Under the pieces are notes generated by a model. That model was not told where the DNA came from. It made no database searches and saw nothing but the letters and a program-made list of their open reading frames with translations. 7,742 nucleotides of DNA, from assembly GCA_900553245.1 (NCBI GenBank), contig USCP01000092.1, positions 1 to 7,742 of the forward strand, in the 5' to 3' direction. Position 1 is the stretch's first letter; each line of letters begins with the position of its first letter. A program made the translations under genes and the position numbers. This DNA is from an uncultured Peptococcaceae bacterium. Its GTDB lineage: Bacteria; Bacillota; Peptococcia; Peptococcales; Peptococcaceae. Of the stretch, positions 1 through 5,139 are shown one piece after another.

Positions 1-1
1 A

Positions 2-208
2 GCCTATGTGGCCCTCTCAAAGGTCGAGGCCAATATAACGCCCGCGCAGCTCAATGCCATGAGTATGAAGGAGATTCGGGAACGTATGGAAGAATACGGC
101 ATCAACGACGCTTCATTCGGCAATAATGGCTGTGGGCAAGGCAATGGCAGCTGTCAGGGCAGTGGCCATCATCACAGACACGGACGTGTAGCCAATACAG
201 AAGAATAA
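2..208 (+). CDS. C-terminal part of an unidentified protein with a Cys/Gly/His-rich tail (partial at left edge)
   Basis: The reading frame is already open at the left edge (codons for Ala-Tyr precede the GTG at 8) and stops with TAA at 206-208, so this is most likely the end of a longer gene; GTG 8 cannot be tested as a start because no upstream sequence is present. The visible part has a charged, helix-like stretch (ITPAQLNAMSMKEIRERMEE) followed by a low-complexity tail with two cysteines (NNGCGQGNGSCQGSG) and a histidine cluster (GHHHRHG). Such tails often bind metal ions (Ni, Zn, Cu) in chaperones and storage proteins, but that role is inference here. I do not recognise the family. A hairpin terminator follows 34 bases after the stop, so this is the last gene of its transcript. 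Confidence 0.6.
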   Translation, partial: AYVALSKVEANITPAQLNAMSMKEIRERMEEYGINDASFGNNGCGQGNGSCQGSGHHHRHGRVANTEE

Positions 209-241
209 ACAGATATGAGGCAGATGCCTTTAAAAAAACGA

Positions 242-290
242 AAAGCAGATGTTACAATGCGGTGGCAATGTAGCATCTGCTTTGTTGTGT
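242..290 (+). terminator. Hairpin terminator after the left-edge gene
   Basis: A 15-bp stem (arms 242-256 and 269-283, one T-G pair) encloses a 12-base loop. The 3' arm ends in TTT and is followed by the T-rich stretch TTGTTGTGTT. The U tract is interrupted, so termination may be only moderately efficient, but stem length and position between two same-strand genes fit a Rho-independent terminator. Confidence 0.7.
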
Positions 291-369
291 TGGTGGGCTA
301 AAAGTTTTCTGGCTTTTGAGGATATCTGGTATCTTAAATGTAAGAATAGCGGAGAGTTGGTGACCAAAT

Positions 370-777
370 ATGAAAAAGAAAGTTATTGCTTTATTTTCTA
401 TCGTAGCCATTTTGGGCGGTGGTTTAATGATATGGTTTAGCAGTCCTGTAGATTTGCTGGATTTAGACCCTCGAGAGGTGAAGAAAATCGTTGTTTTTAA
501 CGGCAATACCGGACAAACAACGCATATTGATGAGAAAGAACAGGTTCAACATATCATTGAAAATCTCAATGATGTTCAAGTGGAACGTACAAAGCCATCT
601 GTCGGCGCTTCCGGTTTTGGATTTGATATTACCATTTATCCTGTTGACAGCAATGATACAGTGGGATGGCATCATTTTATTATCAATGCGGAAGATGTCA
701 TCAGAAAGGATCCGTTTTTCTATACAGTCACAAGAGGAACCATTGATTATAGCTATATTCAAAGCATCGTCGCATAA
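370..777 (+). CDS. Small membrane-anchored or secreted hypothetical protein (135 aa)
   Basis: The protein starts MKKK and continues with a hydrophobic segment (about residues 5-24, ending in MIWFSS). This looks like an uncleaved N-terminal membrane anchor or a Sec signal peptide; there is no lipobox cysteine. The remaining ~110 residues form a soluble extracytoplasmic domain of alternating beta-like stretches (EVKKIVVFNGNTGQ, FGFDITIYPVD, HHFIINAEDVI, FYTVTRGTIDYSYIQ). The pattern recalls small DUF5301-type proteins of Firmicutes, but I am not certain of that assignment. The ATG at 370 is preceded by GGAGAG (351-356) and by a closer GGTGA (359-363). A weak promoter (TTGAGG 316-321, TGTAAG 339-344, 17-bp spacing) could serve it. 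The stop codon TAA overlaps an in-frame ATG of the next reading frame (TAATG), but the next gene probably starts further down. Function unknown. Confidence 0.7.
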   Translation: MKKKVIALFSIVAILGGGLMIWFSSPVDLLDLDPREVKKIVVFNGNTGQTTHIDEKEQVQHIIENLNDVQVERTKPSVGASGFGFDITIYPVDSNDTVGWHHFIINAEDVIRKDPFFYTVTRGTIDYSYIQSIVA

Positions 778-804
778 TGGAAAATCCAACTTTGCAATTA
801 AATC

Positions 805-833
805 TTGCAAAACACGCTGAAATAGTGTATACC
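805..833 (+). promoter_or_regulatory. Candidate promoter for the TSCPD gene
   Basis: TTGCAA (805-810) and TATACC (828-833) are separated by 17 bp, 40 bases upstream of the ATG at 873. Matches to the SigA consensus are good at -35 (4 of 6) and fair at -10 (4 of 6). If real, the gene can be transcribed independently of the membrane protein gene before it. Confidence 0.4.
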
Positions 834-872
834 ATTGTAATGGAAAATAAAAAACAAGAGGTATTATACGAA

Positions 873-1136
873 ATGAAATATGTTTACAACACAACAGGTA
901 CTTGCTGCAAGCAGTTTGGCATCGAAGTAGAGGATAACAAGCTCGTTAATCTTGAGTTTGTAGGTGGTTGCAACGGTAATCTTCAGGGGATTTGTGCGTT
1001 GGTAAAAGGTATGGACATTGATGAGATTATCGGAAAAATTGAGGGAATTAGATGCGGTTCTCGTGCGACCTCTTGCCCAGATCAGCTTTCAAAGGCGCTT
1101 CGTCAAATCAAAGCACGTGAGGAAAAAGCGCAGTAA
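873..1136 (+). CDS. TSCPD-domain protein, TIGR03905-like (87 aa)
   Basis: This small cysteine-rich protein shows the hallmark TSCPD motif: C61-G-S-R-A-T-S-C68-P-D-Q-L, with C11-C12 and G-G-C33-N-G-N-L-Q-G upstream. The order matches the stand-alone family TIGR03905, widespread in anaerobic Firmicutes, whose domain is also found at the C-terminus of some ribonucleotide reductases and is thought to bind metal or nucleotide. The molecular function of the stand-alone form is not established. I chose ATG 873 because the family typically begins just before the Y-x-T-x-G-x-C segment and because AAGAGG (856-861) lies 11 bases upstream. In-frame ATGs at 777 and 840 would add 32 or 11 residues without family resemblance. 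A terminator follows directly. Family assignment is firm; the start is fairly sure. Confidence 0.88.
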   Translation: MKYVYNTTGTCCKQFGIEVEDNKLVNLEFVGGCNGNLQGICALVKGMDIDEIIGKIEGIRCGSRATSCPDQLSKALRQIKAREEKAQ

Positions 1137-1164
1137 ACAGCGTTTGGGTAATATATAGAAAATT

Positions 1165-1210
1165 AAAACAGGCAATGCGGTGAATAGTCACTGTATTGCC
1201 TGTTTTTTAT
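1165..1210. terminator. Bidirectional terminator between the TSCPD gene and the convergent antiporter gene
   Basis: An 18-bp hairpin (arms 1165-1182 and 1189-1206, two G-T pairs) has a 6-base loop, and its 3' arm runs into TTTTTT on the plus strand. On the minus strand the other arm is followed by TTTTAATTTTCTATATATT, so the same hairpin can end the antiporter transcript, whose stop codon is 11 bases away. Confidence 0.85.
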
Positions 1211-1220
1211 GTGTGTAGAT

Positions 1221-2534
1221 TTATCGTTTTTCTCTATGCGGTGTTAAGAAAATAAAAATCAATACGCTGATTAATAAGAAGCCCGGATAGAAGAGATTGG
1301 TCATAATATTGAATGCAGAGAGTTCATAGCCTAGCTCTGCTGATGCTGAAAGAGCAACGAGCATTTGTGCACCGTAAGGGATGACACCTTGTGATACGCA
1401 AGAGAAAATATCCAAAAGGGATGCTGTTTTGCGGGGCGTAATGCCATATTCTTGAGACATTTCTTTAGCAATTGGGTTTGCCATCACAATAGCAACCGTA
1501 TTATTAGCGGTAGCAATATCCATGGCACCGACCAAAAGCCCCATCCCAAGCTGACCGCCGCGTTTGCCCTTGAAAACATGGTGGATTGCATGTAGCAATG
1601 CTTCAAAGCCACCGTATTCACGAATAAGTGCACACATCGCAGCAACCAGAATAGCAACCATTGATGTTTCAAACATGCCGGCGGAACCGGTGCCCATATT
1701 CGCGAGAAGATCTGTTGGGGCGGTTTGGCCGGTTGCCAACATGATGAAAGAACCGGATACGATACCAATGAGAAGTACTACAAAAACATTCATTCCGATG
1801 ATGCCGCCAATGAGCACGAGTACGTACGGAATGATTTGAATGAGATTGTAGGATTCATTGATAGAACCGTTTAAATCTGCTTGGAATGATAGCACAAGTA
1901 TGAGTGCCAAAGTTGCTAATGCTGCCGGTAAGGCAATTTTGAAGTTTTCGCGGAACTTATCTTTCATGGCACAGCCCTGACCGTTACAAGCGGCAATGGT
2001 GGTATCGGAGATGAAAGAGAGGTTATCGCCAAACATTGCACCCCCCATGATGGCACCGATGCATAAGGGGGCATCAAAGCCTGATGCCGAGGAAACGGCA
2101 AGAGCAATCGGTGTTAGTAAAGTGATGGTCCCCACAGAAGTCCCCATTGCTGTGGATACAAAGCAAGATACCACAAAAAGAACAGCAACGGCAAAACGTG
2201 CCGGAATTAATGCAAGCATAAAGAACGCCACGCTTTCGGCACTGCTTCTACCGACAACTCCAACAAAGGCACCGGCAACGAGGAAGATTAAAAGCATGGT
2301 GATAATATTTTTGTCTGCCAGCCCGCTTGCCATCAGTTCTAACTTTTTATCGAATGATACACTGCGATTTTGCAGACACGCGACTAAAATCGCTACAAGA
2401 AATGCTATAATAATTGGAATGTTATAGAATCCCATAGGGATTTTCATTACATACTCAAAGAGAATCCCTAGCCCAAGATAGAGGACTAGGAATACGCCAA
2501 TTGGTAGTAATGCAATTGGATTACTTTTTTTCAT
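1221..2534 (-). CDS. NhaC-family Na+/H+ antiporter-like membrane transporter (437 aa)
   Basis: A polytopic membrane protein with about a dozen hydrophobic segments from residue 7 to the charged C-terminus (TPHREKR). The family signature is clear: MGTSVGTITLLTP (residues 130-142) and GGAMFGDNLSFISDTT (164-179), the conserved core of the NhaC superfamily (COG1757, Pfam Na_H_antiporter); a second family-like stretch is DIATANNTVAIVMANP in the C-terminal half. Members exchange Na+ for H+ or move organic substrates such as malate/lactate or amino acids. The closest pattern seems to be the YuiF-like branch of about 440 residues, so an amino-acid or carboxylate exchanger is possible and the substrate is open. 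ATG 2534 is chosen over the upstream GTG at 2570 because AAGGAG lies exactly 5 bases before it. The gene has its own promoter and stands alone on this strand. Family confidence high; substrate unknown. Confidence 0.9.
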   Translation of the reverse strand: MKKSNPIALLPIGVFLVLYLGLGILFEYVMKIPMGFYNIPIIIAFLVAILVACLQNRSVSFDKKLELMASGLADKNIITMLLIFLVAGAFVGVVGRSSAESVAFFMLALIPARFAVAVLFVVSCFVSTAMGTSVGTITLLTPIALAVSSASGFDAPLCIGAIMGGAMFGDNLSFISDTTIAACNGQGCAMKDKFRENFKIALPAALATLALILVLSFQADLNGSINESYNLIQIIPYVLVLIGGIIGMNVFVVLLIGIVSGSFIMLATGQTAPTDLLANMGTGSAGMFETSMVAILVAAMCALIREYGGFEALLHAIHHVFKGKRGGQLGMGLLVGAMDIATANNTVAIVMANPIAKEMSQEYGITPRKTASLLDIFSCVSQGVIPYGAQMLVALSASAELGYELSAFNIMTNLFYPGFLLISVLIFIFLTPHREKR

Positions 2535-2539
2535 GTTTG

Positions 2540-2545
2540 CTCCTT
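2540..2545 (-). promoter_or_regulatory. Ribosome binding site deciding the antiporter start
   Basis: On the minus strand AAGGAG is followed by CAAAC and then ATG (2534). This places initiation at MKKSNPIALLP and removes the 12-residue upstream extension from GTG 2570, whose sequence (VYTKKENEGAN) is hydrophilic and lacks its own ribosome binding site. Confidence 0.85.
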
Positions 2546-2581
2546 CGTTTTCTTTTTTTGTGTAAACCACAGTCCTTCATT

Positions 2582-2610
2582 ATTATACATGCCTCTTTAA
2601 TAATAAACAA
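2582..2610 (-). promoter_or_regulatory. Promoter of the antiporter gene
   Basis: Minus-strand TTGTTT (2605-2610) and a perfect TATAAT (2582-2587) are separated by 17 bp. The predicted start of transcription near 2575 gives a leader of about 40 bases. Phased GTTAAA repeats lie just upstream (2611-2640). Confidence 0.65.
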
Positions 2611-2723
2611 TGTTAAAAACGTGTTAAATACCTTCTTAACGGCGTAGCAGTGGGAAGATTGCTATGTAATTATGAAAGAAGTAGACGGATAAAAAATGAC
2701 TGTATATCGGAATTGAATATATA

Positions 2724-2752
2724 TTGTTAGATAAATAATGAGAGTGTATAAT
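2724..2752 (+). promoter_or_regulatory. Promoter of the lipoprotein gene
   Basis: TTGTTA (2724-2729) and TATAAT (2747-2752) are spaced by exactly 17 bp, followed 38 bases later by the ATG at 2791. This is one of the best SigA-like promoters in the window and is divergent from the antiporter promoter. Confidence 0.7.
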
Positions 2753-2790
2753 ACCATAAAAAACAATTCGCCTTTAAAGGTGGTGGTTGC

Positions 2791-3368
2791 ATGAAAAAAA
2801 TGTTGGGTTTTATTCTGGTGGCGCTCCTGTGTCTGGTGGCGTTTGGCTGTACTGGGCAAAAGAAGGATGTATTGATGTATTCAACTGACCGGAACGCGCT
2901 AACAACGCCAGTGGGCTTTTCCTATAATGTTGATTTGGGAGAAAGGTAGCTAAGGCAACATTGACCGCTGAATATTGGAAGGCAGGGCAAATGGTCGATT
3001 ACGCCTCTCTTTTACTGGATGACACGACAGAGACGTTTAGCACGACATTTGATGTAGCATCATTGAATGAAGCGACGGAAGAGAAGAACGTTAATTTGCA
3101 GATGAATGTTGATTCGGCAGTCCAAGAACATCATGAAGTAGTGACGAGACAATTTTTATTGCCCGAGAGTGTTTGCGGCTATACCATTGATAGCCATGAG
3201 GAAAGCGAAACATTAATGATTGCGCCGGGAGATGAAATCATATTGGGTGGAATCGCCTTTGACCTTGGTGAAGGTGCTACAGGTATTGATAAAAAAGGAT
3301 TGATTGAAGCGCCGAATCGCCTTAATGATTATGACTGTATCATTATTGTTCACGCAAAATTTGAATGA
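2791..3368 (+). pseudogene. Small putative lipoprotein gene broken by a one-base frameshift
   Basis: From ATG 2791 (preceded by AAAGGTGG, 2776-2783) the first frame encodes a lipoprotein signal peptide: MKKM, a hydrophobic run (LGFILVALLCLVAF) and G-C20 as lipobox cysteine. After 52 residues it meets TAG at 2947-2949. The next frame is open from 2934 to TGA 3366-3368. Adding one A to the A-run at 2942-2944 joins both parts without a gap (GFSYNVDLGEK-VAKATLTAEYW), giving a continuous protein of 192 residues. The mature part is acidic and beta-like, with no domain I recognise. The second part could restart at TTG 2961 but would then lack the export signal, so a functional product needs correction. 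The strong promoter, ribosome binding site and terminator are intact, which suggests a recent mutation or a sequencing error. The original role is probably that of a surface-anchored protein; function unknown. Confidence 0.75.
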
Positions 3369-3372
3369 TTAT

Positions 3373-3411
3373 AAAAAATCAACGTCTACGATGTGTAGAC
3401 GTTGATTTTTT
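3373..3411. terminator. Bidirectional terminator between convergent genes
   Basis: A perfect 17-bp stem (arms 3373-3389 and 3395-3411, loop GATGT) begins with AAAAAA and ends with TTTTTT. It therefore works as a Rho-independent terminator on both strands, closing the lipoprotein gene from the left and the padR/DUF2812 operon from the right. Confidence 0.92.
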
Positions 3412-3412
3412 G

Positions 3413-3970
3413 TTAACGTGGTGGTAGGTCAAAATGTGCACGAAGGCGTCGGAGTTTGATGCCGCAGTATGTGACAAGTCCAACGTATAGTACCGTCAGT
3501 ACACCGAAAAGCATGGTGAAAAAGAATGACGATGATGTGGTGTAGCGTATGGTGTTTACAAAATTTGGTAGTAAGCAAGTAAAGAAGATGATCATAATTG
3601 GAAGCATGCGCGTTTTTATAATGTGTTCAATCATATCAATACGAGATTCGTTATCAGAAAAAATTTCATACTCGCATGGCTCAGAAGAATCAGTGACCGG
3701 TTTGCGAAAAAATAGCCAGCCCATGAATTGTTGGCAGTATTCCCAACCGTAGTCCTCAAAAATGCGGTGATAATTGCTGTCTTGGGTTTTGTTTTGATAG
3801 TCTAGGCGATAGACCACATCTTCCGGTTGACATTCTTCAAATACATAAAAGCAGGGAAAGTAAATCTTTTGCAGTTTCCAACCTTTTTGATGTTGACTAC
3901 GAAGCCATTGTTCTTCCTCTTCATAATCTGCGATGGTGAAGAGGCGAAGGAATGTTTTGGTTTTACTCAT
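3413..3970 (-). CDS. DUF2812-family membrane protein (185 aa), partner of the PadR regulator
   Basis: The N-terminal ~110 residues are cytoplasmic and carry the pattern of DUF2812: F-T-I-A-D-Y-E-E-E-E-x-W-L (11-23), G-W-K-L (30-33), Y-R-L-D-Y (54-58) and D-Y-G-W-E-Y (73-78). Two membrane segments follow (about 122-141 and 147-171), ending in a basic tail (KLRRLRAHFDLPPR). DUF2812 genes very often sit directly behind a PadR repressor, and several studied pairs respond to membrane or cell-envelope stress; the biochemical role is unknown. The ATG at 3970 overlaps the padR stop by 8 bp, and AAGGAGA (3979-3985) lies 8 bases upstream inside padR, so translation is probably coupled. Cotranscription from the padR promoter makes it a likely target of that repressor. 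Confidence 0.85.
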   Translation of the reverse strand: MSKTKTFLRLFTIADYEEEEQWLRSQHQKGWKLQKIYFPCFYVFEECQPEDVVYRLDYQNKTQDSNYHRIFEDYGWEYCQQFMGWLFFRKPVTDSSEPCEYEIFSDNESRIDMIEHIIKTRMLPIMIIFFTCLLPNFVNTIRYTTSSSFFFTMLFGVLTVLYVGLVTYCGIKLRRLRAHFDLPPR

Positions 3971-4286
3971 CGATGATCTCTCCTTTGCTATTGCGATAAA
4001 GGCGTTCGATACGGCTCATTTCTAAGGTGAGAACTTCCTTACCGAGTTCGGTGATTTGGTAGAGCTTGCGTTTTTCTTCTTCACAAATAAATTTAATGAG
4101 ACCGTCTTTTTCCATTTTTGAAAGGGTACCATACATAGTCCCTGCGCTAATTGTTACTGCGCCTGCGGTCATCTGTTTGACTTGTTGATTGATGCCGTAG
4201 CCATGTTGGGGTGATTGAAGACAGTAAAGAATATAGAAGGCGCTTTCAGTCATTGGCGCATAAATGCGTTTGATTTTTGAATCCAT
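3963..4286 (-). CDS. PadR-family transcriptional repressor (107 aa)
   Basis: A compact winged-helix regulator: T-E-S-A-F-Y-I-L-Y-C-L (13-23), H-G-Y-G-I (28-32), the recognition-helix region S-A-G-T-M-Y-G-T-L-S-K-M-E-K-D-G-L-I (47-64) and the wing K-R-K-L-Y-Q-I-T-E-L-G-K (72-83). These are the standard PadR landmarks, and the length fits the short PadR class (about 105-115 residues). ATG 4286 is chosen because GAGGG lies 4 bases upstream and the PadR domain begins soon after; the longer frame up to 4358 would run through the promoter and operators. The gene is first in a two-gene operon with DUF2812. Two inverted repeats overlie its promoter, so it very likely represses itself; the inducing signal cannot be read from sequence. 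Confidence 0.92.
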   Translation of the reverse strand: MDSKIKRIYAPMTESAFYILYCLQSPQHGYGINQQVKQMTAGAVTISAGTMYGTLSKMEKDGLIKFICEEEKRKLYQITELGKEVLTLEMSRIERLYRNSKGEIIDE

Positions 4287-4305
4287 GATGCCCTCATGTG
4301 GATAA

Positions 4306-4328
4306 TATATATCGAGATTCGATATATA
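4306..4328. promoter_or_regulatory. Operator 1: perfect inverted repeat at the padR transcription start
   Basis: Arms TATATATCGA (4306-4315) and TCGATATATA (4319-4328) are perfect complements around a 3-base centre. PadR boxes are typically AT-rich dyads of this size. The site covers the predicted transcription start, so binding would block initiation. Confidence 0.75.
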
Positions 4329-4353
4329 AATTATGTCGAGGTGCGATATAATT
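4329..4353. promoter_or_regulatory. Operator 2: imperfect inverted repeat over the padR -10/-35 region
   Basis: Arms AATTATGTCGA (4329-4339) and GCGATATAATT (4343-4353) form a dyad with two mismatches in 11 pairs. It shares 16 of 21 bases with operator 1, and the two centres (4317 and 4341) are 24 bp apart, a little over two helical turns. It covers the -10 box and the spacer of the promoter. Confidence 0.7.
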
Positions 4354-4358
4354 GTCAA
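4330..4358 (-). promoter_or_regulatory. Promoter of the padR-DUF2812 operon
   Basis: A perfect TTGACA (4353-4358, minus strand) and CATAAT (4330-4335) are spaced by 17 bp. Transcription should start near 4323, inside operator 1, leaving a leader of about 37 bases. Confidence 0.82.
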
Positions 4359-4412
4359 GAGTGGTGTTATAGGATATTGCTTAAGTATAAATGTCGATGG
4401 TTAGCAGAAGGT

Positions 4413-4448
4413 TTACTTTTGTTAAAGGGTCGTTCATAATAAAAGTAA
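4413..4448. repeat. Long inverted repeat upstream of the HD-domain gene
   Basis: Arms TTACTTTTGTTA (4413-4424) and TAATAAAAGTAA (4437-4448) pair over 12 bases with one G-T, around a 12-base centre. No T-run follows, so it is not a terminator. It ends 5 bases before a TATAAT, which suggests an operator for the HD-lysR transcript; the regulator is unknown. Confidence 0.45.
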
Positions 4449-4453
4449 TCATT

Positions 4454-4459
4454 TATAAT
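4454..4459 (+). promoter_or_regulatory. Candidate -10 box for the HD-lysR operon
   Basis: A perfect TATAAT lies 51 bases before the ATG at 4511. The expected -35 position (CGTTCA, 4431-4436) is poor, so the promoter may need an activator, consistent with the inverted repeat that spans this region. A small hairpin (GTCTTAC / GTAAGGC) lies in the leader downstream. Confidence 0.4.
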
Positions 4460-4510
4460 AGACGTCTTACAATAATGAGTAAGGCGCTAATGAGATTGTG
4501 AGGGAGTCGT

Positions 4511-5113
4511 ATGGAAAACACATTTACCAGAGAAGAAGCGCTACAATTGCTGACAAAGTACAATAAACAACCATTTCATTTGGAGCATGCTTTAACAGTA
4601 GAAGGTGTTATGGGGTGGTATGCCCGTGAGCTCGGTTATGGCGAAGATGAAGCGTTTTGGCGTATGGTGGGCTTGCTTCATGATATTGATTTCGAATGCT
4701 ATCCCGAAGAACATTGCAAAAAAGCACCGGAACTATTAGCAGAAATTAACGCGAGCCCAGAATTGATTCATGCAGTGTGTAGTCACGGTTACGGTTTGGT
4801 AAGTGATGTGGCACCGGAGCATCAGATGGAAAAAATACTTTTTGCGGTGGATGAGCTTACGGGTTTAATTGGTGCAGGTGTACTTATGCGCCCTTCTAAA
4901 ACAGTCATGGATATGGGCGCAGATTCTGTAAAGCGTAAATTTAAAGACAAGCATTTTGCCGCTGGTTGTTCCCGCGACGTTATTCGCCAAGGGGCTGAGG
5001 GCTTGGGCTGGGAGCTCAAAGAATTATTTGAAAAAACCATCCTTGGGATGCGTGACTGTGAAGCAAAGGTACGTGAAGAATTACCGGTGTTGGTTGCGTC
5101 TCTTGAGCAATAA
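4511..5113 (+). CDS. HD-domain predicted phosphohydrolase (200 aa)
   Basis: The HD-superfamily metal-binding set is visible in order: H26 (L-E-H-A-L), H57-D58 (G-L-L-H-D-I-D-F-E), H92 (C-S-H-G-Y-G) and D114 (A-V-D-E-L-T-G). These residues coordinate one or two divalent metals for hydrolysis of phosphate esters, often of nucleotides. The short single-domain form (about 190-200 residues, COG2316-like) is common in anaerobic Firmicutes; its substrate is not known. No membrane segment or export signal is present, so it is cytoplasmic. The ATG at 4511 is preceded by AGGGAG (4501-4506). The LysR regulator gene starts 26 bases after its stop with no terminator between, so the two are probably cotranscribed, hinting that the enzyme and regulator respond to the same condition. 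Fold confidence high; substrate unknown. Confidence 0.88.
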   Translation: MENTFTREEALQLLTKYNKQPFHLEHALTVEGVMGWYARELGYGEDEAFWRMVGLLHDIDFECYPEEHCKKAPELLAEINASPELIHAVCSHGYGLVSDVAPEHQMEKILFAVDELTGLIGAGVLMRPSKTVMDMGADSVKRKFKDKHFAAGCSRDVIRQGAEGLGWELKELFEKTILGMRDCEAKVREELPVLVASLEQ

Positions 5114-5139
5114 TTCAAATGTGATGGGGGGCGAAACGT

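Noticed and set aside
218..229. AGGCA-GA-TGCCT palindrome followed by an A-run
   Set aside because: The loop would be only two bases and no T-run follows, so it is not a terminator; the real one begins at 242.
463..894. 143-codon minus-strand open frame
   Set aside because: It lies antisense to the membrane protein gene and the start of the TSCPD gene, crosses their junction, lacks a ribosome binding site and resembles no family.
1996..2427. 143-codon plus-strand open frame inside the antiporter gene
   Set aside because: Antisense shadow of a well-conserved membrane protein; its Ala/Thr/Lys-rich composition is what the complementary strand of hydrophobic codons gives.
2643..2666. Small TAGCA...TGCTA hairpin between the divergent promoters
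   Set aside because: Only about five pairs with a 10-base loop and no T-run; not distinguishable from chance.
2662..2859. 65-codon minus-strand open frame over the lipoprotein promoter
   Set aside because: It would cross a strong promoter, the ribosome binding site and the signal peptide of the lipoprotein gene, and has no start signals of its own.
2936..2949. Programmed -1 frameshift in the lipoprotein gene
   Set aside because: The codons GGA GAA AGG TAG do not form a standard X-XXY-YYZ slippery site and no strong stem follows, so a simple deletion is the better explanation.
4287..4358. 24-residue longer start for the PadR protein
   Set aside because: The extension would be encoded by the promoter and both operators; the GAGGG site before ATG 4286 and the PadR domain boundary favour the shorter form.
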